DNA from: Fulvivirga imtechensis AK7
GTDB lineage: Bacteria > Bacteroidota > Bacteroidia > Cytophagales > Cyclobacteriaceae
Direction: 5' to 3'
Assembly: GCF_000331535.1 (NCBI RefSeq)
Contig: NZ_AMZN01000024.1
Coordinates: 1-64,000, forward strand
DNA: 64,000 bases
Shown here piece after piece: positions 45,153 through 53,939 of this stretch. The notes beneath the pieces are model-generated. The model was not told the DNA's origin, searched no databases, and was given only the letters and a program-made list of their open reading frames with translations. The translations under genes were made by a program, and so were the position numbers. Position 1 is the stretch's first letter. The number at the start of each line of letters is the position of its first letter.

Positions 45153-46337
45153 ATGTCAATCTTAAGCTATATCATCTGGAACACTGATCCGGAGTTTTTT
45201 ACCATTCCAATACTCGATCGTCCTGTGCGTTATTACGGTTTGTTATTCGCTCTAGCCTTTCTTATCACACAACAGATCATGTTTTATATCTACCGCAAAG
45301 AGGGTAAGCCTGAGCGTGATGTAGAAACATTGACGATATATATGGTTATAGCCACCATACTGGGGGCGCGGTTGGGGCACGTGCTCTTTTATGAACCTGA
45401 AAAATATCTTGCTAACCCTATCGACATTCTGAAGATCTGGGAAGGCGGATTAGCCAGCCATGGGGCAGCATTCGGAATTCTTTTCGCACTTTGGGTATAT
45501 GTTAATTATTATATAAAAATAAATCTAAACCCATTTTCAAAGCCAAAGAAACGGTTTGCGTTTAAAAAACATAAGAGGGAGCACCAGAGTTATCTCCAGG
45601 TTGTAGATCGCATTGTGATAGTGGTGGCGCTTGCCGGGTGTCTGATCCGATTGGGCAATTTCATGAATTCGGAGATATACGGAATTCCTACTCAGTCAGA
45701 ATATGGGGTGGTTTTTGTAAACAATGCCACCGAAGCATTTGCCGGCTACTCCAGCCCTATTGATGAAATAGACTATAAAAAAGATGGAGGCCGTGCCCTT
45801 TCAGAGCAAGGCTATGTTCCCATTGAATTAGCAGTAAAATTCAAGAATGAGCCTGAAATACTAAATGAACAGAGCATAACTCAATACCTGACCGGTAAGT
45901 TTAAAAATGTTATCACAGACTACGCTTATGTGAGTGCCCATATTTACCACCCCGAAAACCAGGAGTTGGACTACAAGCTTTCTCAAAACCCGGATGGCAG
46001 CTATACCGCTATTGTAAAAGTATATGGCATTGCCAGGCATCCTACTCAGTTGTATGAGGCGGCTACATCGTTCCTGATTTTTGTTTTATTGTTATTACTA
46101 TGGCTCAAGTATAAGAATGAAACACCTCAGGGGCTTTTACTTGGCTTATTTCTGATCCTGCTATTTGGTTTGCGCTTTGTACACGAACTTTTTAAGGAGA
46201 ATCAAGTGGCCTTTGAAGATGAAATGACCTACAATATGGGGCAGATCCTGAGTATCCCGTTGATCATTGCCGGTGTATTGATCCTCTACAGAGCCATATC
46301 AAAAGGCAGGTATAAAGAAAAAGAGCAGAACAGTTAA
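45153..46337 (+). CDS. lgt: Prolipoprotein diacylglyceryl transferase
   Basis: A 394-residue inner-membrane enzyme that attaches diacylglycerol to the lipobox cysteine of prolipoproteins. Family motifs are GARLGHVLFYEP, EGGLASHGAAFG, RLGNFMNSEIYG and HPTQLYEA, within seven predicted membrane segments. It is longer than the usual 270-300 residues because about 110 residues are inserted between the NSEIYG motif and HPTQLYEA, in a periplasmic loop, as in many Bacteroidota. It is monocistronic by position. Confidence 0.95.
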   Translation: MSILSYIIWNTDPEFFTIPILDRPVRYYGLLFALAFLITQQIMFYIYRKEGKPERDVETLTIYMVIATILGARLGHVLFYEPEKYLANPIDILKIWEGGLASHGAAFGILFALWVYVNYYIKINLNPFSKPKKRFAFKKHKREHQSYLQVVDRIVIVVALAGCLIRLGNFMNSEIYGIPTQSEYGVVFVNNATEAFAGYSSPIDEIDYKKDGGRALSEQGYVPIELAVKFKNEPEILNEQSITQYLTGKFKNVITDYAYVSAHIYHPENQELDYKLSQNPDGSYTAIVKVYGIARHPTQLYEAATSFLIFVLLLLLWLKYKNETPQGLLLGLFLILLFGLRFVHELFKENQVAFEDEMTYNMGQILSIPLIIAGVLILYRAISKGRYKEKEQNS

Positions 46338-46455
46338 ATGTGTGGCACTTTCTTACACCATAAATGGTTATTTTGCCTAAGGTCTGTTTTATCAAATAAC
46401 TATTTTTTATTTTAGGCCTATATTGGGACCATACCCTAAGCTGACAAATTGGTGT

Positions 46456-46460
46456 AGGAG
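46456..46460 (+). promoter_or_regulatory. Strong ribosome binding site of the 46466 gene
   Basis: TAGGAG ends at 46460, five bases before the ATG at 46466. Clear Shine-Dalgarno sequences are uncommon in this window, as in Bacteroidota in general, so this one helps fix the start. Confidence 0.5.
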
Positions 46461-46465
46461 AAACA

Positions 46466-47911
46466 ATGCTGGCATTCCTGTTTTCATTTTTATTAACATT
46501 TCAAGGTTATTCACCCACAGCGGGAGAGTTGTACGCCTCTTCCTCTAACGATTCGGTCTTGTCTACCGTCATTGACTCTGTAAGGGGGCGATATATACAA
46601 ATAGACAATATATTTATTATTGGCAACAAAGTAACCCGTGAAAACATCATTCTTAGGGAAATGAGTGTTACTAACGGTGAATTTTATTATGAAGAAGACC
46701 TTTCGGAAATATTAAAAATTGACAGGAGAAAGATCCTGAATACCCGCCTGTTCAACACAGTAGAAGTGACTACCTTGGAACTTTCTGAAAGTAAAGTAGA
46801 TGTGGTGGTCAGGGTAACTGAAAGGTGGTATACTTTCCCATCGCCCATTTTTGATCTCGTAGATAGAAATTTCAACGATTGGTGGCAGAATCAGGGGCGT
46901 GACCTAAGCAGGGTCAATTATGGCATCAGACTGTACAGGAATAATATGCGTGGACGAAATGAAACGCTGAGGCTACAGATCCAACTCGGCTACACGAAGC
47001 AATTTGATATTGCTTACAAGATCCCTTATATCGATCGCGCTCAGAGACACGGATTATCAGTTGGATTTTTATATGCAGAAAATAAAAACATTGCCATCGA
47101 AACGGTGGAGCATAAGAGAAATTTTCTAGACTCTGAAAGCCTGCTCAGACTACAGCGGGTCTATCAGTTGGGCTACCAGTTCAGAAATTCATTTTATACC
47201 ACACATAGCGTATTGTTGGGGTTTCATGATAACAAAATCAGTGACACCGTAGCCATTGCCAACCCCGAATATTATTTGGATGGGCAAACAACACAACGTT
47301 TTTTCAGCATTATCTATGAAGTTGACATCGATAAAAGAGACATCAATTCTTACCCTCTGCACGGACATAAAACCAATTTCTTCCTGCGGAAGTATGGCTT
47401 AGGCATATATGAAGATATTGATCAATTCGATGCAGGTATTAACCATGCACGATACCTGGACTTAAAGCGTAACTTCTACCTGGCCAACTATACATCGGTT
47501 TATGTTAGCGGGCCTGATGAACAGCCTTATGCCAATCGCAGAGGACTGGGCTATAGGAAAGATTTTATTCGGGGATATGAGCTTTATGTGGTGGAAGGGC
47601 AAACCTTCTATCTTAATCGTACCACATTTAAAAAACGACTTTTCGATACTAAAATGCGTCTGGGCTTAATGCCTATAGAAGAATTCAGGAACATGCCGCT
47701 GGCTATATACCTAAAAACTTATTTTGATGTAGGTTATGCTCAGAATTTTGATAATTATGGTGAAAACATCAGACTATCAGATAGATTTTTGTTTGGGACG
47801 GGCGCAGGTCTGGACATTGTCACTTATTACGACACGGTATTGCGTCTGGAATATTCCATCAACAGGGAAAAAGAAACGGGGTTCTTCCTTCATTTGAAGA
47901 AGGAGTTTTAA
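46466..47911 (+). CDS. BamA/TamA-type outer membrane protein with one POTRA domain
   Basis: A 481-residue outer-membrane protein. The N-terminus is a weak signal peptide (residues 1-20). One POTRA domain follows: IQIDNIFIIGNKVTRENIILREM through VEVTTLELSESKVDVVVRVTERW, about residues 45-130. The rest is a beta-barrel with the L6-loop motif DFIRGYELYVVEG and an aromatic-ended final strand (FFLHLKKEF). It is shorter than BamA, which has several POTRA domains, so a TamA-like or patatin-linked role is more likely. The exact substrate is unknown. Confidence 0.85.
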   Translation: MLAFLFSFLLTFQGYSPTAGELYASSSNDSVLSTVIDSVRGRYIQIDNIFIIGNKVTRENIILREMSVTNGEFYYEEDLSEILKIDRRKILNTRLFNTVEVTTLELSESKVDVVVRVTERWYTFPSPIFDLVDRNFNDWWQNQGRDLSRVNYGIRLYRNNMRGRNETLRLQIQLGYTKQFDIAYKIPYIDRAQRHGLSVGFLYAENKNIAIETVEHKRNFLDSESLLRLQRVYQLGYQFRNSFYTTHSVLLGFHDNKISDTVAIANPEYYLDGQTTQRFFSIIYEVDIDKRDINSYPLHGHKTNFFLRKYGLGIYEDIDQFDAGINHARYLDLKRNFYLANYTSVYVSGPDEQPYANRRGLGYRKDFIRGYELYVVEGQTFYLNRTTFKKRLFDTKMRLGLMPIEEFRNMPLAIYLKTYFDVGYAQNFDNYGENIRLSDRFLFGTGAGLDIVTYYDTVLRLEYSINREKETGFFLHLKKEF

Positions 47912-48141
47912 TAACTCAATAGCCAACTTCCTGTTTTCTCCTTTTCCACCCATTCCCCATCTTTAAAACCCCCAGCATATTCCAAACGCCCTTTATCGGT
48001 ATATAATTTCCCCTACCTCCTTACCGAGCTCATGCCACCCTTCCTGAACTGACATGCCGGTCTCATTGTAAACATTCCACTCACCATGCGGCCAGCCATT
48101 TTATAATATATCGCATGCTTGAGCCGGTACATTGACGTTTG
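47908..48141 (-). pseudogene. MORN-repeat (YwqK-like) gene remnant with two frameshifts
   Basis: On the minus strand three pieces in different frames make one MORN-repeat-like protein: IYYK in one frame, then NGWPHGEWNVYNETGMSV...EIIYR in the next, then KGRLEYAGGFKDGEWVEKE...SWLLSY to a stop at 47908. The first break lies in a run of A near 48098; the second is near 47998. The pattern of GEW and G-F-K-D-G repeats is that of YwqK-type MORN proteins. The original start is not identified. The stop overlaps the end of the convergent BamA-like gene. Confidence 0.55.
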
Positions 48142-48235
48142 CTTGGAGACTCGAAGCAGACCAATAGCATCGTAATCTTGATTAAGGATAAAAAATAAAC
48201 CATTTTATTATGTTTCATTTAATTCTTTTTATAAA

Positions 48236-49087
48236 TTGCCTACTTCATTGACTTTTAGATCAAATCTACTGTTGAAATACTTCTTTATCACAATTCTCTC
48301 CGCAATTACCATTCATTGCTTTTCTCAAAACGGCTTACAACAGATTGGTGCCCGGGCTGCAGGCATGGGCTATGCATCCACTACCACTGAAGACAGTTGG
48401 TCAATATTTAATAACCCGGGTGGACTGGGCAGTATCAACGATGCTACTGCTGTCTTTGCCTTTGAAAACAAATTTAACATAACCGGATTAAATAGTATGG
48501 CAGCCGGGGTGGTCAACTCATTTTCCATTGGAACTGTTGGCGTCTCAGCTTTTCGATTTGGTGACGACCTTTACAACGAACAAGCCGGCTCGCTTTCCTT
48601 CGGAAACAGATTCGGAATAGCGAGCTTGGGATTCAGAGCTAATTATTTACAATATAATATTGAAGGATTTGGAAGCAAAAGCTTATTGACCATTGATTTC
48701 GGAGGTATTGCGGAGATCACCAACCAACTATTTTTCGGAGCATACATCAGAAACATTAATCAGGCGCAAGTATCCGAACTGGCCGATGAACGGGTAGCCA
48801 CCACCCTCAATGCGGGTCTTTCATACCGACCAATAGAAAAAGTGATGCTATGTGCAGAAGCAGAAAAAGATATAGACCATAAGGCCTTTTTCAGAGCGGG
48901 ATTGGAATATCAATTCTTAAAAAAGCTAGCGGCACGCACAGGCATAAAAACCGCTCCTTTCACCAACTATTTTGGTCTTGGGTTTAAATTGAGCAAAGTA
49001 GAAATTGATTACTCCCTCTCAATGCACCCGGTACTTGGCCTCAGCCACCAGGCAGCTATAGCGTATCGGCTAAAAAGAACAGAATGA
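48236..49087 (+). CDS. PorV/PorQ-like outer membrane protein
   Basis: A 283-residue exported beta-barrel protein. After the signal region it has QIGARAAGMGYASTTTEDSWSIFNNPGGLG, the N-terminal pattern of PorV/PorQ-type FadL-like proteins. The rest is a series of alternating strands. The start is uncertain: the TTG at 48236 is used because no ATG lies before the signal peptide; TTG codons at 48248 and 48272 are alternatives. Its stop overlaps the ATG of the next gene (ATGA), so the two are translationally coupled. Confidence 0.75.
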   Translation: MPTSLTFRSNLLLKYFFITILSAITIHCFSQNGLQQIGARAAGMGYASTTTEDSWSIFNNPGGLGSINDATAVFAFENKFNITGLNSMAAGVVNSFSIGTVGVSAFRFGDDLYNEQAGSLSFGNRFGIASLGFRANYLQYNIEGFGSKSLLTIDFGGIAEITNQLFFGAYIRNINQAQVSELADERVATTLNAGLSYRPIEKVMLCAEAEKDIDHKAFFRAGLEYQFLKKLAARTGIKTAPFTNYFGLGFKLSKVEIDYSLSMHPVLGLSHQAAIAYRLKRTE

Positions 49088-51156
49088 AATTCACGATCAT
49101 ACTCTCCTTGTGCCTTCTCCTTCACATCAGCCTACATGGTCAGCGCACTGCGGACTATACACATCTTCAGGACCTTGTAGATGATATTTATGCCATTCAG
49201 GACACGGATCTTAACTATGAAGAATTGTATGAATCGCTGCTATTGTATTACTCTTCACCCATAGATCTAAATTCGGTTTCGGCAGAAGAGCTGAAAGCGC
49301 TCTATATTTTATCCGATCAGCAGGTCAACAGTTTCATGAACTACAGACAACAATACGGCAAATTATTATCACTCTATGAACTTCAAGCCATTCCCACCTT
49401 TGATCTCAGCACTATTTATAAACTTACTCCATTTGTGCGTGTGGCAGAAAGTGGTATAAATACCCATAACCGTCCATTACTTAAAAGAATATGGCAAGAG
49501 CCGAACAACTATTTACTACTGCGCTACGAACGTACACTTGAGGATAAAAAGGGTTATCAAAAACATGAAGACCGGAGTTACTATAAAGGAAACCCGGACA
49601 AACTGTACACAAGGTTCAGAACAAGCCACATCAATGACTTTAGTATTGGAATAACTGCTGAAAAGGATGCGGGAGAAAGGCTAACTTATGATAAGAATAG
49701 CCATACTTATGGCGCTGACTTCTATAGTTTCCACTTTCAGTTGAAAAATAAAGGTGAGTTAAAAAACCTGGTAATTGGCGACTATCAAATTCAGTCGGGT
49801 CAAAGCCTTCTTTTAGCAGCAGGCTTCAACGTAGGTAAAGGAGCTGAAACCATTACTACCCTCAGGCGTGCAAATACAGGTATTCGTCCCTATTCATCCG
49901 TTGTAGAAGGCGGTTTCTTTAGGGGAGCGGCTGCAACAGTCGCATTGAACAGCAGGTTTCAGGTTACCTCTTATTACTCAAGGCTGCGGGAAGATGCCCG
50001 CCTTCAATCTGACACAGCCGTGTCCGGAGCTGATTTCATATCATCCATACATACAACGGGTTATCATCGTACAGAAACAGAATTGGCCGACAAAGATCAA
50101 ATTGTGCAGCAAAGCTTTGGCGGAATTTTCCTATATACCAATGAGTCAGGTAACCTTCAGATAGGCGCCACCCTTATTGGTGACCACCTGAGCCGGCCCC
50201 TGATACGTCCCGACAAACCCTACAACCGCTTCAGGTTTGCCGGAACGGAAAATTATAATACAGGACTGTTCTACAGCTATGGGTGGAGAAATTTTAGCTT
50301 TTTTGGAGAAATGGCAAGATCAAAAAGTGGTGGCATTGGTGCTGTTACAGGATTTGTATCCAGTCTGACTCCAAAACTGGAAGCTGCTGTACTCATTCGC
50401 AGCTACGACAGAGATTTTCATAGCTTGCATGGAGCTGCATTTGCCGAGTCTGCAGGGCAAAACCAAAACGAAATGGGCTGGTATTGGGGAATAAAATATA
50501 AGCCATCAAGGAAATACTCCTTTACAGCATACTTTGATCAGTTCAAGTTTCCGTGGCTTAAATATCGCGTAGATGCGCCATCAGCGGGTTATGAGTACTT
50601 AATGAGAGCAAATTATACTCCCAAACGATCTGTTTTGCTTTACGCCCAATATCGTGGTGAATCGAAAGGGATCAACCCGGCCAGTGAGGATCAGTTACAA
50701 GTGAGGACCCCATTCAATGGTCTTAAACGTAGCTATCTTGCGAACCTGAGGCTTCTGGCCGATAAAAAAATATCATTACAATCAAGGGTACAGTGGAGCA
50801 GTTATGATTTCCTTGAGCAAAGAACACATGGATTCCTTATCCTTCAGGATCTTAACCTGGACCTGAAAAGGTTGAGGATAAGCACTCGTTTTGCACTTTT
50901 TGACACTGATAATTATGAAAACAAACAGTATGCTTATGAGCGAGATGTGTTATATGCATTTTCACTACCACCTTATTCCGGAAGAGGAACTCGACAATAC
51001 CTCTTACTGCAGTATAGAGTAACTGCTCACATAGATGTATGGGCTAAATACGCCAGAACACACTACAGGGATAGAGAAACCATAGGCACAGGCCTTGAGG
51101 AAATTGCCGGAAGTGTTAAAACAGACGTAAAGCTCCAAGCCAGGATCAGGTTCTAA
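49084..51156 (+). CDS. Outer membrane beta-barrel protein with N-terminal helix-hairpin-helix
   Basis: A 690-residue exported protein with a signal peptide (residues 1-19, ending LHGQ). Residues about 55-120 hold a ComEA-like helix-hairpin-helix pair: SSPIDLNSVSAEELKAL and YGKLLSLYELQAI. The remaining 550 residues are rich in alternating aromatic strands and end in QARIRF, as outer-membrane barrels do. It is coupled by ATGA overlap to the PorV/PorQ-like gene. The helix-hairpin-helix could bind DNA or protein at the periplasmic side; a part in DNA uptake is only a guess. Confidence 0.82.
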   Translation: MKFTIILSLCLLLHISLHGQRTADYTHLQDLVDDIYAIQDTDLNYEELYESLLLYYSSPIDLNSVSAEELKALYILSDQQVNSFMNYRQQYGKLLSLYELQAIPTFDLSTIYKLTPFVRVAESGINTHNRPLLKRIWQEPNNYLLLRYERTLEDKKGYQKHEDRSYYKGNPDKLYTRFRTSHINDFSIGITAEKDAGERLTYDKNSHTYGADFYSFHFQLKNKGELKNLVIGDYQIQSGQSLLLAAGFNVGKGAETITTLRRANTGIRPYSSVVEGGFFRGAAATVALNSRFQVTSYYSRLREDARLQSDTAVSGADFISSIHTTGYHRTETELADKDQIVQQSFGGIFLYTNESGNLQIGATLIGDHLSRPLIRPDKPYNRFRFAGTENYNTGLFYSYGWRNFSFFGEMARSKSGGIGAVTGFVSSLTPKLEAAVLIRSYDRDFHSLHGAAFAESAGQNQNEMGWYWGIKYKPSRKYSFTAYFDQFKFPWLKYRVDAPSAGYEYLMRANYTPKRSVLLYAQYRGESKGINPASEDQLQVRTPFNGLKRSYLANLRLLADKKISLQSRVQWSSYDFLEQRTHGFLILQDLNLDLKRLRISTRFALFDTDNYENKQYAYERDVLYAFSLPPYSGRGTRQYLLLQYRVTAHIDVWAKYARTHYRDRETIGTGLEEIAGSVKTDVKLQARIRF

Positions 51157-51240
51157 AGAATTTTTCTCACAGACTATTTGTATAGTGAAGTAGTGTTTGT
51201 AAAATAACAAAAGTAAATATTAAGCTAAAGAACGATAGAT

Positions 51241-51345
51241 ATGCATGCAGTAGATATGATCGACTCCTCGGTATTATTGGCCATTGTAGTGGGTGCCATT
51301 TTGTTTGTAGTTATTTTCACTGCCATATTCAGAAAAAGGCGCTAG
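51241..51345 (+). CDS. Tiny single-span membrane protein
   Basis: A 34-residue reading frame: a short acidic N-terminus (MHAVDMIDSS), one strongly hydrophobic segment of about 20 residues (VLLAIVVGAILFVVIFTAIF) and a basic tail RKRR. This is the layout of real bitopic small proteins (N-out, positive-inside tail). It is too short for most gene finders. A MITE-like element lies 34 bp after its stop. Function unknown. Confidence 0.55.
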   Translation: MHAVDMIDSSVLLAIVVGAILFVVIFTAIFRKRR

Positions 51346-51379
51346 AATTATATAAACTTGGAACACTCTGTTACCTTTG

Positions 51380-51532
51380 CTATTTAGTGTCTCTAAGAAA
51401 ACGCCAATGTCTGCGCTAGCTCGTTCCAAAAATGCTTACGTACCCCAGTACACTCCGCTTTTTGGCACTTCACAAGCCTTGACCTGAACGTTTTCTTAAA
51501 GCCACTTAGAGTTTTCTTACAACCATTATTTA
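51380..51532 (+). mobile_element. MITE-like element, copy B
   Basis: A 139-bp element (51387-51525) with the same ends and inner order as copy A: GTGTCTCTAAGAAAACGCCAATGTCTGC at the start (first part 51387-51414), then AAAAATGCTTACGTAC, GCTTTTTGGC and GAGTTTTCTTACAACCA at the end. It is flanked by CTATTTA (51380-51386) and TTATTTA (51526-51532), matching in six of seven bases. It has no reading frame. Confidence 0.75.
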
Positions 51533-51557
51533 AATTAGTATTACAAAAAATTGAACA

Positions 51558-51935
51558 ATGAACGTTAAGGGTAAAATATTAGAAATTTCAGACACGCAGC
51601 AGGTGTCAAACAGTTTTAAGAAAAGAGAATTTGTACTGGAGTATGCAGAAAACCCTCAATATCCTGAGTATTTAAAGTTTGAATTGATCCAGGATAAATG
51701 TTCTGTTTTAGATAGTTATAAGGCAAATGACGAAGTGGATGTATACTTTAACCTGAAGGGAAGAAAATGGACCGACCCCAAAGGCGAAGTAAAATATTTC
51801 AACTCGCTCCAGGCCTGGAAAATTGAAGGAGCCGGCAATGCCCAATCTGCACCACCACCTTCAACAGATAATGGTATGGATCAAATGGAAGAACCAGGAT
51901 GGGTCAGCGAAGGCGATGATGATCTGCCTTTTTAA
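51558..51935 (+). CDS. DUF3127 protein with SSB-like C-terminal tail
   Basis: A 125-residue protein of the Bacteroidota DUF3127 family, with an OB-fold-like core (MNVKGKILEISDTQQV, FVLEYAENPQYPEYLKFEL, DEVDVYFNLKGRKW). A flexible linker follows and the protein ends EGDDDLPF. That ending closely resembles the conserved acidic tail of single-stranded DNA-binding protein (DDDIPF in E. coli SSB), which recruits repair and replication proteins. A role at single-stranded DNA is therefore suggested. A strong terminator follows at 51962-51992. Confidence 0.85.
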   Translation: MNVKGKILEISDTQQVSNSFKKREFVLEYAENPQYPEYLKFELIQDKCSVLDSYKANDEVDVYFNLKGRKWTDPKGEVKYFNSLQAWKIEGAGNAQSAPPPSTDNGMDQMEEPGWVSEGDDDLPF

Positions 51936-51961
51936 ATCTGGCACACCGACTAACTAACTAC

Positions 51962-51992
51962 AATGGTTCGTGTCCCCACGAACCATTTTTTT
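51962..51992 (+). terminator. Rho-independent terminator, likely bidirectional
   Basis: A perfect 11-bp stem AATGGTTCGTG/CACGAACCATT with a TCCC loop, followed by TTTTT. It lies between the DUF3127 gene and the convergent Lrp gene and can serve both. Its core GGTTCGTG-TCCC-CACGAACC resembles the hairpin units at 54577-54734. Confidence 0.85.
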
Positions 51993-52003
51993 AATTTTCT
52001 CAA

Positions 52004-52480
52004 TTACAACACCAAAGCCGTAGTATCCTTCAGCACAGACATGGCAAAAGAACTCTGCACCGTAGCAATATTCTTGATCACCGAAAGCTTCTTCACGGCA
52101 AACTCCTGGTAGGCATTCATATCTTTCACCACTACCTTTAGCATATAATCATACTCCCCGGCCAGGTGGTAGCACTCCAGCACTTCCGGGATCTTTACTG
52201 TCTGCTCTTCAAACAACTTCAGGTTATCAAGCGTATGTTTCTCCAGCTTTACCATACAAATGGCAATCAGCTCCCGCTCTACTTTATTGTTGTCCAACAG
52301 GGTCACGTACTTCCTGATTATTCCGGTTTTTTCAAGTCTTTTAATACGCTCATATACAGGGGTGACCGTTAGCCCAAGCTCTGCTGCCAGCTCCTTATGT
52401 TTCATCTTGGCATCATGCTGTAGCAGGTTCAGGAGCTTAAAGTCGATCTTATCCAGTTTTAAAAAAGATAAATGTTCCAT
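52004..52480 (-). CDS. Lrp/AsnC-family transcriptional regulator
   Basis: A 158-residue regulator with an N-terminal helix-turn-helix (LDKIDFKLLNLLQHDAKMKHKELAAEL, then TVTPVYERIKRLEKTGII) and a C-terminal RAM/effector domain (GEYDYMLKVVVKDMNAY). Such proteins sense amino acids. It is divergent from the Cys/Met-metabolism enzyme at 52618, its probable target, across a 137-bp spacer. The near-palindrome AACGACATGTTGTT at 52481-52494 touches its start codon and could be an operator. Confidence 0.93.
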   Translation of the reverse strand: MEHLSFLKLDKIDFKLLNLLQHDAKMKHKELAAELGLTVTPVYERIKRLEKTGIIRKYVTLLDNNKVERELIAICMVKLEKHTLDNLKLFEEQTVKIPEVLECYHLAGEYDYMLKVVVKDMNAYQEFAVKKLSVIKNIATVQSSFAMSVLKDTTALVL

Positions 52481-52617
52481 AACGACATGTTGTTAAGACA
52501 CAATTTAGACAAAAAACAATGCATTAACATTAAAAATAGTAAAATTTTCTATAGATATGGATATTAATAGAACAAATAACTAATATCGATAAAACGCTAA
52601 ACAAAACAATTAAAGTA

Positions 52618-53880
52618 ATGAAACTCTCACCTGAAAGCCTGATGATGTCATACGGTTACAAACCCGAGCTATCAGTAGGCGCTATAAAATGTCCGATATT
52701 CCAAACCTCCACATTTGTTTTCAAAAGTGCGGAGGAAGGAAAGCATTTCTTTGAGGTAGCCTATGGACTGAAAGAGAAACAGCCGGACGAAGAACTGGGG
52801 TTGATCTACAGCCGATTAAACAATCCCGATCTGGAAATACTGGAAGACCGGTTAACACTTTGGGATAAAGCCGAAGATGCCGCAGTTTTTGAAAGCGGCA
52901 TGTCTGCCATTAGTACTACATTGCTGGAATTCCTGAAACCGGAAGACCTGATCTTGTATACAACTCCTGTTTATGGTGGTACGGATCACTTTATCTCGAA
53001 AATACTGCCCTCTTATGGTATCCACACATTGGGTATCACCCCTTATGACACCAAAGAAGAAGTATTGAAACAACTAAAACAACATAAATACGGAGACAAT
53101 CTGGCCTTTATTTACCTGGAGACTCCGGCCAATCCTACAAACGCCCTGGTTGACATTGGTATGTTTAGAGAAATAGCCGATGAATGCCGTGAAAATGGAA
53201 AAGAGATCTATATTGGAGTAGATAATACATACATGGGTCCCATATGGCAGCATCCGTTGGAACATGGTGCTGACTTAGTACTTTATTCCGCAACTAAATA
53301 TATTGGGGGACATAGTGATGTTATTGCGGGTGCATGCCTGGGGTCAAAAGAACTGATAGGAAGGGTAAAGGTGCTTCGCACTTTTCTCGGCTGCATGGCT
53401 GGCCCCTGGACAGGGTGGCTATTGATGCGAAGCCTGGAGACTTTAAAAGTTCGCATGGAACAACAGGCATTTAACGCTGCCAAGGTAGCTGACTTCTTAA
53501 ACAACCATCCCCTGGTGGAAAAGGTGTATTATCTCGGTAATCTCGGCCCTGAACATGGCAGGCAATACGACATCTACAAAAAGCAATGCAAAAGTGATGG
53601 CGCCATGGTTTCTTTTGACATAAAAGGAGGAGAAAAGGAAGCTTTTAAATTTCTGAATAGTATGAAGCTGATCAAGCTGGCAGTAAGCCTGGGCAGTACG
53701 GAAAGCCTTGCGGAACACCCCGCCAGCATGACCCACTCAGATGTAGAGCCTGAACTTCGTGAGAGAATGTCTATTACAGACAAAATGATACGTCTGTCCG
53801 TTGGCGTGGAAAACTATAAAGACATCATCTGGGATATCGAACAGGCATTGGAGCAGGTAGATGCTTTGGTAGTCCGCTAA
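52618..53880 (+). CDS. Cystathionine gamma-synthase/lyase-family PLP enzyme
   Basis: A 420-residue PLP-dependent enzyme of the Cys/Met metabolism family. The PLP lysine lies in LYSATKYIGGHSDVIAG, with YSRLNNPDLEILEDRL and ETPANPTNALVDI upstream and SLGSTESLAEHPASMTH downstream. Substrate choice (cystathionine synthesis, or gamma-lysis of methionine) cannot be settled from sequence. An Lrp-type regulator is divergent, which would fit amino-acid-responsive control. A strong terminator follows at 53902. Confidence 0.9.
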   Translation: MKLSPESLMMSYGYKPELSVGAIKCPIFQTSTFVFKSAEEGKHFFEVAYGLKEKQPDEELGLIYSRLNNPDLEILEDRLTLWDKAEDAAVFESGMSAISTTLLEFLKPEDLILYTTPVYGGTDHFISKILPSYGIHTLGITPYDTKEEVLKQLKQHKYGDNLAFIYLETPANPTNALVDIGMFREIADECRENGKEIYIGVDNTYMGPIWQHPLEHGADLVLYSATKYIGGHSDVIAGACLGSKELIGRVKVLRTFLGCMAGPWTGWLLMRSLETLKVRMEQQAFNAAKVADFLNNHPLVEKVYYLGNLGPEHGRQYDIYKKQCKSDGAMVSFDIKGGEKEAFKFLNSMKLIKLAVSLGSTESLAEHPASMTHSDVEPELRERMSITDKMIRLSVGVENYKDIIWDIEQALEQVDALVVR

Positions 53881-53901
53881 GTGTCTTACCTACTCCCACT
53901 G

Positions 53902-53939
53902 AATTTATCCCCGGCCTATAATCAGACCGGGGATAAATT
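53902..53939 (+). terminator. Strong stem-loop terminator after the PLP enzyme
   Basis: A perfect 13-bp stem AATTTATCCCCGG (53902-53914) with CCGGGGATAAATT (53927-53939) and a 12-base loop, beginning 21 bp after the stop. The A/T-rich lower stem itself supplies the trailing T residues. Confidence 0.75.

Noticed and set aside
46466-47911. Assignment as BamA
   Set aside because: Only one POTRA domain is present and the protein is too short; BamA should be elsewhere.
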